Source: JAJZGK01 sp035538795 (lineage in GTDB: Bacteria; Pseudomonadota; Alphaproteobacteria; Rhodospirillales; Magnetospirillaceae). Taken from it: 64,000 nucleotides of DNA. Position numbers and translations under genes: made by a program. Of this stretch, positions 52,561 to 60,999 are shown one piece after another. A model generated the notes under the pieces. It was not told the origin of the DNA. It saw only the letters and a program-made list of their open reading frames with translations, and did no database searches. The number at the start of each line of letters is the position of its first letter. Within the stretch, counting starts at the first letter, position 1. The DNA lies in assembly GCA_035538795.1 (NCBI GenBank), contig DATLJS010000041.1, positions 1 through 64,000 on the forward strand. The letters run 5' to 3'.

Positions 52561-53169
52561 TTAGCGGGTTGCCTGCTGCGTGCGGTCTTGATTTGCCGTT
52601 TGTTTCATTTCCTCCATGACGTCCTGAGGCTCCAGCCCGCCCGGCGGTTCCTTGTGAGCGATGCCGTAATGGCAATCAATGCAGGTGGCGGTTCCCTCGA
52701 ACAATTTCTGGTGATTCTTCTGAGCCACTTTGCCTTGCATGTCGGTCTGCATGGCCGTGACGTCGTGGCAGTTCCGGCATTCCCGGGAATCGGTTTCCTT
52801 CATGCGCCGCCAAACGTTTTTGGCCATTTCCAGGCGATGAGCGTTGAACTTTTCCTTGGTGTCCACGGTTCCCAGCGCATGGTTGTAGATATCGCTGACG
52901 GCCGTGACCTTGCGGATCAGAATATCGGGAAATTCGTGGGGAACGTGGCAATCGGAGCAGATTGCCTTAACGCCGGTGCGGTTCCGCGCATGGATGGTGT
53001 TCTTGTATTCCTCGAAATTGTTGTCGGCCATTTCGTGGCACGAGGTGCAGAATCCCAAGGTGTTGGTCATATGCAGCGCAGAGGCGGCGCCGAACGTCAG
53101 TCCGGCGCCGATGAAAAGGCCGCAGACGACCAGAATGCCGATGAAGGGTTTTTTATTGGGAAGAGTCAT
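52561..53169 (-). CDS. NapC/NirT-family tetrahaem cytochrome c (CymA-like)
   Basis: A 202-residue protein with one N-terminal membrane helix (about 8-30) and four c-type haem motifs: CTSCH 41-45, CSDCH 71-75, CRNCH 131-135 and CIDCH 163-167. The order and spacing fit the NapC/NirT family, whose members link the quinol pool to periplasmic redox partners. The C-terminus is Gln/Thr-rich. It is the last gene of a set that also encodes a periplasmic cytochrome c and a haem-porin, so it is probably the inner-membrane end of an electron path; the direction of flow is not shown by the sequence. Confidence 0.93.
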   Translation of the reverse strand: MTLPNKKPFIGILVVCGLFIGAGLTFGAASALHMTNTLGFCTSCHEMADNNFEEYKNTIHARNRTGVKAICSDCHVPHEFPDILIRKVTAVSDIYNHALGTVDTKEKFNAHRLEMAKNVWRRMKETDSRECRNCHDVTAMQTDMQGKVAQKNHQKLFEGTATCIDCHYGIAHKEPPGGLEPQDVMEEMKQTANQDRTQQATR

Positions 53170-53201
53170 AGCCGGTCCGTCGTCCTATGAAGCCGCAAAG
53201 G

Positions 53202-53579
53202 CTATTTCTTCAGCGTGCTCAGGAAAGCGATGAGGTCGGCCCGCTCGGCAGCGGACAGACTGCCCTTGAACTTCATGATGGTGCCGGGGATCGCCTCTTT
53301 CGGATTGGTCAGATAATGGTCCAGGGTGTCGGCGTTCCACACCCAGCCGGCGCTGCGGTTGGCGTCGCTGTATTCGAAGCCGGACACCGCCCCCGTCTTG
53401 CGGCCCACCACGCCAAACAGGTTCGGGCCTTTGCGGTTGCCGCCGTCTTCTTTGACCGAATGGCAGTCGCTGCAATTGTTATCGAACAGGTCCGCGCCAC
53501 TTTTGGCGTCGCCGGCGGCGAAGGCCGGGGCGGACAGGAAGCTGACGGCCAGCAGGGTGGCGAACAGAGTCTTTTTCAT
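53202..53579 (-). CDS. Class I periplasmic cytochrome c
   Basis: A 125-residue protein with a signal peptide ending at AFAAGD, haem motif CSDCH at 36-40, and the distal ligand Met102 in IPGTIMKF. The segment GPNLFGVVGRKTGAVSGFEYSDAN is typical of the cytochrome c2/c550 class. It begins nine bases after the stop of the haem-porin gene and 32 bases before the tetrahaem gene, so it is probably a soluble shuttle between the two. Confidence 0.95.
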   Translation of the reverse strand: MKKTLFATLLAVSFLSAPAFAAGDAKSGADLFDNNCSDCHSVKEDGGNRKGPNLFGVVGRKTGAVSGFEYSDANRSAGWVWNADTLDHYLTNPKEAIPGTIMKFKGSLSAAERADLIAFLSTLKK

Positions 53580-53588
53580 GATCGTTCC

Positions 53589-54971
53589 TTAGAAAGCGAG
53601 CCAGGTGAGGAACCACAGGGTGTTGTTGTTGGCGGCGCTGCGGCCGTTGCCGTCGTAGTTCGACGAGCCGCCGTTGAACTGGGTATAGCCGGTGTATTGC
53701 ACGGCGAAGCGCAGGTTGGCCCAGGGTGATCCCCAGGAATCGTCCTTGCCGAACGGGGTGTAGTCGACTTGCAGGATGTAGCCCGTGGAATCGGGCTTGC
53801 CGTTGTTGCTGCCGCTGACAGAGGCCGGCGCATAGGCGGTGCCGTCGGTCGAGCCGTGAGTCTTGAAGCCGCCGATGGTCAGCCCATAGGTCTGGTCGTA
53901 GTAATAAGAACCGTTCAGGTGGTAACTACCGAGATAGCTCTTGTCGCGGCTGCTATTGCCCAATTGCGTCGAGGCGCCCAGCGTGGCCTTTTCGGCGATG
54001 GCGGCGCCGTTGAGCGAGAAGACGTGGCGCTTGCTGGCGTGCCATTGGAACGACGAGTCCAAGCCGTAATCGCCGTAATGGTCGGTGCCCGAGGTATGAT
54101 CGTTGCCGGGATAAACGTTGGCCGACATGCCGAAGGTTCCGAACGCAGCCGAGTAGGCGCTGGTTTCGCGCTGCAAGGCCAGACGCCAATAGGGGGCGGT
54201 GCCATTGACGGTGGGGCCATCGGTGGGCTGGACGCCCAAGGTTTCGTGCTTGTTCAATTGCGGCAGCATGCGGTAGGCGCCGGCCTCGGCATAGACCAGA
54301 TCGTTGAACAGGCCGTAGGCCGTGGTTCCGACGACGCGCTGGGCCAAGGCGCCCTCGATCATCGGGGCCGCCGCCGGGGTGGGGGCCAGAGAGGATTTGG
54401 CGAAGGGAAAACCCCAGGCCGGGGTGGAGTTGAAGGGATCGCTGACGGTGGGGTTGTTGTTCAGGGACACGCCCAGAACGGAATCCAGGGCGCCAAGATC
54501 AACCTCGCGGCCATAGCGCAGATCGGTCTGATCCCAGGACCAGTGATGGGGAACGCCGGAATAAGTCGTCTGCGAGAAAATGCCGAGATGATCGTAGATG
54601 CGCCCGCCCAGGAACAAGCTGATCTGGTCGAAAGCGGCATTGTTGTTGTCGCCGTAGCCGGGAGCGGCGCCGCCGGGTTGGCCCTTGCCGGTTTTTTCAT
54701 AGGACCATTCCACCATGCCCGACAGCAGCGGCAAGTCGCGTTGACGCGAACCGTCGCTGTAGCCGGTCAGCTTGAACATGCGGCCATGGGCGGTCAATTG
54801 AGGCCCGAAGGCGCCGACGTGGCAGGCGCTGCACGGGTCGCCAGTCTGGTCCGAGAAGGAGGGAAGCGCGTTTGCGTCACCGGCGAAACCGGCCATCAGC
54901 ACAAGGCTTATCCCCAGAATGCGCCCATAAGCGCAGCAAAGACCCGCGCGTGTCATCTGATTGATCTGCAT
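53589..54971 (-). CDS. Cyc2-like outer-membrane fused monohaem cytochrome-porin
   Basis: A 460-residue secreted protein with the architecture of Cyc2-type cytochrome-porins. After the signal peptide (to about 35) comes a short haem domain: FSDQTGDPCSACHVGAFGPQ (CSACH at 47-51), then LTAHGRMFKLTGYSDG. The remaining 390 residues alternate aromatic and polar strands like an outer-membrane beta-barrel and end in a terminal aromatic strand (NNTLWFLTWLAF). Cyc2 of iron-oxidising bacteria moves electrons from extracellular Fe(II) through the barrel. Whether this protein does so is not shown; related proteins of unknown role exist. ATG 54971 follows GGGAGCGG; the frame start at 55016 lies further upstream. 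Confidence 0.78.
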   Translation of the reverse strand: MQINQMTRAGLCCAYGRILGISLVLMAGFAGDANALPSFSDQTGDPCSACHVGAFGPQLTAHGRMFKLTGYSDGSRQRDLPLLSGMVEWSYEKTGKGQPGGAAPGYGDNNNAAFDQISLFLGGRIYDHLGIFSQTTYSGVPHHWSWDQTDLRYGREVDLGALDSVLGVSLNNNPTVSDPFNSTPAWGFPFAKSSLAPTPAAAPMIEGALAQRVVGTTAYGLFNDLVYAEAGAYRMLPQLNKHETLGVQPTDGPTVNGTAPYWRLALQRETSAYSAAFGTFGMSANVYPGNDHTSGTDHYGDYGLDSSFQWHASKRHVFSLNGAAIAEKATLGASTQLGNSSRDKSYLGSYHLNGSYYYDQTYGLTIGGFKTHGSTDGTAYAPASVSGSNNGKPDSTGYILQVDYTPFGKDDSWGSPWANLRFAVQYTGYTQFNGGSSNYDGNGRSAANNNTLWFLTWLAF

Positions 54972-55097
54972 AACCGCTCCCACCGGAAAATCGGGTTCAT
55001 GGCACCGGGCTCCCAAGGCGCGGTGCAGCGGATACGGCAGATATCAGAGTGAAAATGTACGCACGATGAATGTGGAGATCAGTTTCCCGACACGCTG

Positions 55098-56447
55098 TCA
55101 GGCAATGGCCGGAAGCCGCAGGATGGCCCGCAACCCGCCAAGGGGCGAATCGCCCAGCGAAGCGGTGCCGCCATACATCTCGGCCAAATCCTTGACGATG
55201 GCCAGGCCCAGGCCGCTGCCGGGAACCGTGTCGTCGAGACGCGCGCCCCTGGCGAAGGCTTCGCCCCTGAGATCCGCGGCCAGCCCGGGGCCGTCGTCGT
55301 CAATGGTCACTTCAAGCCACCCGGGACTGGGCTGGCCGCAGCGGATCATAATGTTCCGCTCGGCCCACTTTCCGGCATTGTCCACCAGATTCCCCAGCAT
55401 CTCCTCCAGATCCTGGCGGTCGCCGCGAAAGGCCGTGCCGGGAGGGATCTCCGTGCTCAGAACCAGTCCCCGGCCTTGGTGCAGGCGCATGAACACCCGC
55501 CGCAAAGACTCGACCGACGAAGTGACGTCGCAGCGGATGCCGGGAACGTCGCGGGCTGCGGCGGCCCGGGCCCGGGCCGTGTGGTAATCGATCATGCGCT
55601 CCATGCGGACGACCTGGGCCTGGATGGTCTCGGCCTTTTCGGCTTGTCCCAGGCGTTCCAGCGCGATGGTCTCGTTGGCGACCACGGCCAAGGGCGTGCG
55701 CAGGCCATGGGCCAGATTGCCGGCCAGAACCCGCCCCCGCTGAACCACCTCGGCCTGATGCAGAAGCAAGATGTTGAGATCGTTGACGAGGGGGGCGACC
55801 TCGGCCGGAAATTGGCCGTCCAGGCGTTTCGCCTCGCCATCGCGGACCCGGTTCAGGCGGGCGCGCAGATCGTTCAAAGGCCTTAAGCCGATCCAAACCT
55901 GAAGCGAGGCAGCGCTGACCAGGCCAGCCCCCAACACCAGCAGGGAGGTGATCAGGATGGTGCGGAAGAAGTCGACGGAGGCGTCGATCCGCTGGGCGTC
56001 CATGGCCACAAGAATGCGCAAGGGAGTGTTGTGTCCCGGCAACTGCACCATTCCCTCGACCGCCATGACGCTGACGCCGTTCGGGCCTTGGAGGCGATGG
56101 TGATGCAAGGCGTCCGTCGTCGTCAGATCGTCCGGGACGGAGAACGTGTAAGCCCCCATCGATGGGGATTTCAGCAAGATGTCCCGGCCATCGCCAGCCT
56201 GCCAGTAATAGCCGGAATCCGGTTTGGAGAATTGTGGATGCAGCAGGTTGATGCCCGAGGATTTGATGTCGCCGTTTTCCGGAACCGAGGCGACGACTTC
56301 CTGCTCGAAGCCTTCCAGGTCGTCAAAAAAATCGCTCTCGGCATAGTCCGAGAACATGCGCATGACGACGAAACCCAGAATGGAAAGCGCCAGCGCCACG
56401 CCGATCAGCGCCGAGGCCAACAGGCGGATGCGCAGCGAACTGATCAT
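55098..56447 (-). CDS. Sensor histidine kinase, PhoQ-like layout
   Basis: A 449-residue kinase with helix 1 (about 8-30), a periplasmic domain of about 130 residues, helix 2 (about 165-188), a HAMP-like linker (LRPLNDLRARLNRVRDGE), H-box LAGNLAHGLRTPLAVVANE, N-box LGNLVDNAGKWAE, G1 DDDGPG and G2 GSGLGLAIVKDLAEMYGG. The AHGLRTPL form of the H-box is typical of PhoQ-related kinases. It overlaps the regulator gene by four bases and precedes the haem-porin gene by 126 bases on the same strand. Confidence 0.94.
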   Translation of the reverse strand: MISSLRIRLLASALIGVALALSILGFVVMRMFSDYAESDFFDDLEGFEQEVVASVPENGDIKSSGINLLHPQFSKPDSGYYWQAGDGRDILLKSPSMGAYTFSVPDDLTTTDALHHHRLQGPNGVSVMAVEGMVQLPGHNTPLRILVAMDAQRIDASVDFFRTILITSLLVLGAGLVSAASLQVWIGLRPLNDLRARLNRVRDGEAKRLDGQFPAEVAPLVNDLNILLLHQAEVVQRGRVLAGNLAHGLRTPLAVVANETIALERLGQAEKAETIQAQVVRMERMIDYHTARARAAAARDVPGIRCDVTSSVESLRRVFMRLHQGRGLVLSTEIPPGTAFRGDRQDLEEMLGNLVDNAGKWAERNIMIRCGQPSPGWLEVTIDDDGPGLAADLRGEAFARGARLDDTVPGSGLGLAIVKDLAEMYGGTASLGDSPLGGLRAILRLPAIA

Positions 56448-57103
56448 TTCCAGGCCATCTGATAGCCAAGCCCCCGCACGGTGCGGATGCTGTCGCTGCC
56501 CAGTTTGCGGCGTAGCCGCAGGATGAAAACCTCGATGGTGTTCGAGTCCCGATCGAAATCCTGGGCGTAGATATGGTCGATCAACTCCGAGCGGGAAATC
56601 ATCTCATGACGATGGTGCATGAGATAGGACAGAACCTTGAACTCATTGGCCGTCAAGGTGACGGGGCGGCCGTCCAGAAAAACTTCGGCGCTGCGGGGGT
56701 CCAGGGTGATCGGGCCGCAGACGATTTCCGGCGAGACGATGTTCTTCGAACGGCGGATCAGCGCCCGGAGGCGGGCCAGAAGCTCCTCCGGCTGAAAAGG
56801 CTTGGCCAAATAGTCGTCGGCTCCGGCATCCAGGCCGTCGACCTTTTCGGCCCAGGACGCCCTGGCCGTCAGGACGATGACGGGTACGTCCTTTTCCTTG
56901 GCGCGCCACTGGCGCAACACCGAAACGCCGTCGATCTTCGGCAGACCAAGGTCGAGGATGATGGCGTCATAGGGCTCGGTCTCGCCGAGGAAAAGGCCGT
57001 CCTCGCCGTTTTCGGCATGGTCGACGGAATAGCCGGCTTCTTCCAGGCAAAGGCGCAATTGGCGGGCCAGGACCGCATCATCTTCAACGACGAGGAGACG
57101 CAA
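56444..57103 (-). CDS. OmpR/PhoP-family response regulator
   Basis: A 219-residue regulator: MRLLVVEDDAVLARQLRLCL, phospho-acceptor Asp in AIILDLGLPKIDG, Lys-Pro in YLAKPFQPEELLAR, and a winged helix with LTANEFKVLSYLMHHRHEMI, RDSNTIEVFILRLRRKLG and IRTVRGLGYQM. It is the first gene of the pair with the kinase. Its position upstream of the cytochrome genes makes them its most likely targets. Confidence 0.95.
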   Translation of the reverse strand: MRLLVVEDDAVLARQLRLCLEEAGYSVDHAENGEDGLFLGETEPYDAIILDLGLPKIDGVSVLRQWRAKEKDVPVIVLTARASWAEKVDGLDAGADDYLAKPFQPEELLARLRALIRRSKNIVSPEIVCGPITLDPRSAEVFLDGRPVTLTANEFKVLSYLMHHRHEMISRSELIDHIYAQDFDRDSNTIEVFILRLRRKLGSDSIRTVRGLGYQMAWK

Positions 57104-57202
57104 GAGAAATCACCCAAGGCGAACGAGGCGGGACATTTCGGTCGCCTAGGATGGCGGCGAACGGCGGCGGATATCAAGTTGCGGTTTTGCCGGCGGGCGG
57201 AA

Positions 57203-58177
57203 TCATCCGCCGGATTGGCGCATGTTCCGGCCGATGGTTTCGATATCCACCACGTCGACGTTCTGGCGGCGCGAAAGGGAGCCGTTGAGTCCCCTGAAAA
57301 GCGCGGCCTTGATGTAATTGACCATGGCGCGGACCGAGGGGATGTCTTTGACGTCCTTATGGCAGACGAGCCAAAAGGGAACCCGGGCGGTGAAGCCTTC
57401 GATATCGAAGAACAGAGCGTCGGGTTCGCGGTCCATCACGCCGATGGGCATGTAGGTGATGCCCAGCCCGCGGCGGACGGCCTGGCAGACGGCCAGGGAC
57501 GACGACGAGCGATAAACGATCTTCTGATGTTTTTGCAGCACCCTGGCCAACGGTGCCCAGGGGCCGACCGTTCTCAGATGCATTTCGTGGGCGCAGAAAG
57601 GATGGTCGAGCAGTTCGTCGAAGGTGGTCGGCAGGCCGTATTTGTCGGCATAGATTTGCGACACCAGTGGTGCCCCGATGGCCTCGTCGACGGCCAGCAC
57701 GCAAACGTCGGGATCGGTCGGTTCCCGATAGACGACGGTAATGTCGGCTTCGCGGCGGCTCAGGTCGGGCATGGTGTTGTCGTCGCAAATGGAGACGTCC
57801 ACCGTGATATAGGGATTCTCGGCGATGAAGCGTTCCAGCATCAGGGGAATCCAATAACCGCCGATGCCGTCGGTCACCTTGAAGCGGATGGCGCCGGTCA
57901 GGCGGTTTTCTCCCGTCGCCTCGACGCTGACCGACTGAGACAGGGTTTCCATCTTCTCGGCAATGGCAAGAATGCGGCGGCCGGCTTCGGTCAAGCTGAT
58001 GCCGTGGGCCGTGCGGATGAAGATTTTTGCCCCTAATTGACGCTCCAGTTCGTCGACCTTGCGTCCGACGGTCGGTTGACTGGCGTTCAGCCGTTCGCGC
58101 GCCGCCAGGAAGCTACCGGCGCGGGCGACCTCAAGCATGCACCGCAACAAATTCCAATCCGTGATCTGAGCAGGCAT
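57203..58177 (-). CDS. LysR-family transcriptional regulator
   Basis: A 324-residue LysR protein. The N-terminal winged helix is WNLLRCMLEVARAGSFLAAR followed by NASQPTVGRKVDELERQLGAKIF; the C-terminal effector domain contains ADITVVYREPTDPDVCVLAVDEA. It reads like the LysR subgroup with NWNLLR-type starts seen near cytochrome or oxidative-stress genes, but no effector can be named. It lies 99 bases upstream of the response regulator gene on the same strand and is divergent from the acyltransferase-like gene at 58417. Confidence 0.92.
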   Translation of the reverse strand: MPAQITDWNLLRCMLEVARAGSFLAARERLNASQPTVGRKVDELERQLGAKIFIRTAHGISLTEAGRRILAIAEKMETLSQSVSVEATGENRLTGAIRFKVTDGIGGYWIPLMLERFIAENPYITVDVSICDDNTMPDLSRREADITVVYREPTDPDVCVLAVDEAIGAPLVSQIYADKYGLPTTFDELLDHPFCAHEMHLRTVGPWAPLARVLQKHQKIVYRSSSSLAVCQAVRRGLGITYMPIGVMDREPDALFFDIEGFTARVPFWLVCHKDVKDIPSVRAMVNYIKAALFRGLNGSLSRRQNVDVVDIETIGRNMRQSGG

Positions 58178-58416
58178 GCGTCGGGCCTATCTGTCTGGAG
58201 GGAACCCCGGTGAGGATCCATCACATGGCGGAAGAGCATATCGCGAACGGGTCGCAATGACGGCTGCGCCCTTATCGCATTTCAAGCTTACGCCTGTGCT
58301 GCATGTCACTAGCTATACATGGCTGCATAGCGATTTGCATGCTTTTGTTTCTTCCGTGCATATCCCGGCATGTGCAAGTATTTCGTCAAGAAAATCTTGC
58401 TCTCTGTCTGGGGGAT

Positions 58417-59001
58417 ATGAAATTGAACTCAAACAAATCCAGAATAATTGTTAAGCTTGTTGAGTCTCCTGATGAAATGAACAAGGTTCTTGCCGTTAGG
58501 GCGGCGGTTTGCCTTGGAGAATTCGGTTGGCCGTTTACGGAGTTCATGGATGGGAATGATTTTTCGGCGTCCCATCTTTTGGCGACAGTGGATGGGGAGC
58601 CTGCTGGAACGATGAGAATTCGTTATTATGGAGAATTTGCCAAGCCTGAATGGCTGGTCGTCTTGAACCGCTTCCGTCATGGCCGGTTCGGCGCGGCCGG
58701 CGTTCCTTATGCGCTGGGGACGTTCGCCCGGGATTTTTGCCGCAAAAAAGGCTTTACGCGGCTTTACGGCCATGCGGCTCCCGATCTTGAGCGGTTCTGG
58801 AACAAGGTCGGCGGTCCGACCAACCATCGGTTGTCCAACGCTCCGGTTTCGGTGGGCGAACATAAGGGGGAAATCATTCCGATGATGGCGGAGTACGATC
58901 CCTGGGAGGACGCGATCACCCAGCAGACTTTGACGACGAATGCTGGGCACGCCTTGTTCTCGAACTCCGAAGGCACGATTTTCGCGCGGGGTGCCCAATG
59001 A
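58417..59001 (+). CDS. GNAT/autoinducer-synthase-like acyltransferase
   Basis: A 194-residue protein with a GNAT-like core: VLAVRAAVCLGEFGWPFTEF, DGNDFSASHLLATVDGEPAG, TMRIRYYG and LGTFARDFCRKKGFTRLYGH. The layout (charged N-terminal segment, then G-x-MRIRY) recalls N-acyl amino acid synthases and LuxI-like acyl transferases more than small-molecule acetylases, but the family is not certain. The ATG follows GGGGGAT; the frame extends upstream to 58303 without a ribosome site. The first 200 bases are AT-richer than the neighbours. Its stop overlaps the next gene by four bases. Confidence 0.7.
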   Translation: MKLNSNKSRIIVKLVESPDEMNKVLAVRAAVCLGEFGWPFTEFMDGNDFSASHLLATVDGEPAGTMRIRYYGEFAKPEWLVVLNRFRHGRFGAAGVPYALGTFARDFCRKKGFTRLYGHAAPDLERFWNKVGGPTNHRLSNAPVSVGEHKGEIIPMMAEYDPWEDAITQQTLTTNAGHALFSNSEGTIFARGAQ

Positions 59002-59417
59002 CCGACGGCAGCGCCAATCCCCTGGCGATGGGGAAGCCTTTCGAGCAATGGCTGTCCGTGCTTGAGCGGAAAATCAAAAATGAGAAAACCGGCCTTGACG
59101 CTTTGAATCACTTCTACGAGGCCGGGAACCTGCGAAAATCCACCTTGGTTTTGGCGGACGTGGCCAGTCTGGCGACGTGCGAGGCCTTGAAGGAAGTCGC
59201 CGAGGCGCTGGCGTCAAGGGCGCTGCGGTGCCAGATCGAAGCCGCTCAAGAAGTCTTGTCGTTCGGTCGCGGAGACCGGATTCTGCATGAAACCATGCTG
59301 CGCAACAGCCTGTATCCGGCCATCGTTTCCTTCCTGAGAAGCCATGACAGTCTGGATGGCGAAACGGCCGATGGCGATGACGGGACGGAGATCGACGTGC
59401 AGGTGATGATCCACTAG
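58998..59417 (+). CDS. Protein of unknown function coupled to the acyltransferase-like gene
   Basis: A 139-residue, mostly helical, soluble protein: KPFEQWLSVLERKIKNEKTG, STLVLADVASLATCEALKEV and ALRCQIEAAQEVLSFGRGDR, with an acidic C-terminus. No family recognised. The start ATG overlaps the acyltransferase stop (ATGA), so they are probably made in equal amounts and may interact. A terminator follows. Confidence 0.72.
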   Translation: MTDGSANPLAMGKPFEQWLSVLERKIKNEKTGLDALNHFYEAGNLRKSTLVLADVASLATCEALKEVAEALASRALRCQIEAAQEVLSFGRGDRILHETMLRNSLYPAIVSFLRSHDSLDGETADGDDGTEIDVQVMIH

Positions 59418-59441
59418 AACAGGAACCGGCGTTGCCGAAAA

Positions 59442-59476
59442 AAGGCCGCATCCTCCCGTGGATGCGGCCTTGTCCT
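59442..59476. terminator. Terminator between the unknown gene and asparaginase
   Basis: A 12-bp stem AAGGCCGCATCC/GGATGCGGCCTT flanked by an A-run on the left; it may serve both converging genes, although the T-run on the plus strand is short. Confidence 0.7.
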
Positions 59477-59512
59477 GCTTCAGGAGAAAAGCGCTGTCAG
59501 GGAAACCGGGCC

Positions 59513-60601
59513 TTAGTAGGTGTAGAACATCTTCTGAATGGCCTTGGTGTCGTTGGTCTTGGTCAGGGCGAGCATCAGCAGGACGCGAGCCTTTTGGGGA
59601 TTCAGGGTGTCGCTGACCACGAAGTCCAGCTGATCGTCGTTGGCTTCGCCGTTGCGGGCGACGATGCCCTGGCCGACGCGCGAGCTGCGGACGATGACGA
59701 CACCCTTTTGGCGGGCTTCGATCAGGCCGGGTTTCATGGCGTCGGAAATGCTGCCGTCACCCACGCCGGCATGGATAATGCCCTTGGCACCGGCGCCGAC
59801 AAAGGCGTCCAAAGCAGTGCGGTTATTGTTGGCGTAGCCATAGACGATGTCGACCTGCGGCAGGCTGTCCAGGGCGCTGATGTCAAATTCGCTCTGGGTG
59901 GTGTGCTTGCGCAGGGGCAGGCGGTAGAAGTGGGCAGCGTTGTCCTGCATGTAGCCGAGGAAGCCCAGTTCCGGGGTCTTGAAAGTGTCGGCGGTCGAGG
60001 TGTTGGTCTTGGTCACTTCGCGTCCGGCGTTGATCTGGTCGTTGAAGGAAACCAGGACGCCTTTGCCGATGGCGTCCTTGCTGCCGGCCAAAGTCACGGC
60101 GTTGTAAAGGTTGATCGGACCGTCGGCGCTGATGGCGGTCGAAGGGCGCATGGCGCCGACGATCACCACCGGCTTGTCAGAATGCACGGTCAAGTCCAGG
60201 AAGTAAGCCGTCTCCTCGATGGTGTCGGTGCCGTGGGTGATGACGATGCCGTCCACATCCGGCTGGGCTAGCAATTGGTTGACACGCTTGGCCAGCTTCA
60301 GCCAATGGTCGTTGGTCATGTTCTCGCTGGCGATCTGGAAGACCTGTTCGCCTTTGACGTTGGCGACCTTCTTCAGTTCGGGAACGGCTTCGATCAGGCG
60401 GTCGACGCCGACCTTGGCGGCGGTGTAACCGACGGTGGTGGTGCTGGTGGCGCCGGTGCCGGCGATGGTGCCGCCGGTGGCCAGGATCATCACATTGGGA
60501 AGCTTGTCATCGGCGAAGCCCGGCTGAGCGGCCAGCAGGCCGGCCGAGAAAACAAAGGCGAACATGGCCGTTCCGAGAAGGCGGTTGCGCTTTGCGAACA
60601 T
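59513..60601 (-). CDS. ansB: Periplasmic type II L-asparaginase
   Basis: A 362-residue enzyme with a signal peptide (to about GFADD), the first catalytic motif TGGTIAG at 42-48 (nucleophile Thr) and the second THGTDT at 122-127. It hydrolyses asparagine (and possibly glutamine) to aspartate and ammonia in the periplasm. ATG 60601 has AAGGA six bases upstream; ATG 60616 and the long upstream frame to 60892 are not used. It is divergent from a dicarboxylate/aspartate symporter, which could import the product. Confidence 0.94.
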   Translation of the reverse strand: MFAKRNRLLGTAMFAFVFSAGLLAAQPGFADDKLPNVMILATGGTIAGTGATSTTTVGYTAAKVGVDRLIEAVPELKKVANVKGEQVFQIASENMTNDHWLKLAKRVNQLLAQPDVDGIVITHGTDTIEETAYFLDLTVHSDKPVVIVGAMRPSTAISADGPINLYNAVTLAGSKDAIGKGVLVSFNDQINAGREVTKTNTSTADTFKTPELGFLGYMQDNAAHFYRLPLRKHTTQSEFDISALDSLPQVDIVYGYANNNRTALDAFVGAGAKGIIHAGVGDGSISDAMKPGLIEARQKGVVIVRSSRVGQGIVARNGEANDDQLDFVVSDTLNPQKARVLLMLALTKTNDTKAIQKMFYTY

Positions 60602-60744
60602 GGCGATTCCTTTCATGAGCGTTGGTCCATCAGCCCTGAGGCGTCGTGCAAAGGCTGAATGGCAAGGCGCATGCCAGCTTTGCTGTGGCCGCATGAATCC
60701 TCTAGTATTTTGAATTTGCTGTATTTTTATCCAGCCTGAAAAAA

Positions 60745-60860
60745 TCGGCATTCGGAATTTCGGATATGCTGGCCGTATGGCGTTCGGATATCCGGCTTTT
60801 ATCGGCGGGAGCGACGTTCGGAAAACCGGATAAAAAATCCGGCGAATATCCGGAAAGCCG
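60745..60860. repeat. Cluster of CGGATAT/TTCGGA half-sites in the divergent promoter
   Basis: The 398-base gap between the asparaginase and symporter starts holds six TTCGGA or TCCGG(A) half-sites within about 115 bases. They include palindromes CGGATATCCG (60785-60794) and CCGGAT-AAAAA-ATCCGG (60826-60842). No frame in the gap looks coding. This dense array is best explained as operator sites or a structured leader for one or both divergent genes; the regulator is unknown. Confidence 0.45.
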
Positions 60861-60999
60861 AACACGGCTATTTTTCTCCGATCAAAACGCATTTGTTTTC
60901 AATGTTCTGTGGCGCCATGCGGGCTTGCTTCCTCTGGCATGTCCTGTGCTCAAGATCGGGCAGGGATCCTAACCGCTAGGCGATCCAGGAGACGTTGAG

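Noticed and set aside
56573..58036. 487-codon plus-strand frame across the response regulator and LysR genes
   Set aside because: It runs through two well-supported genes and the gap between them on the other strand, which no real gene would match.
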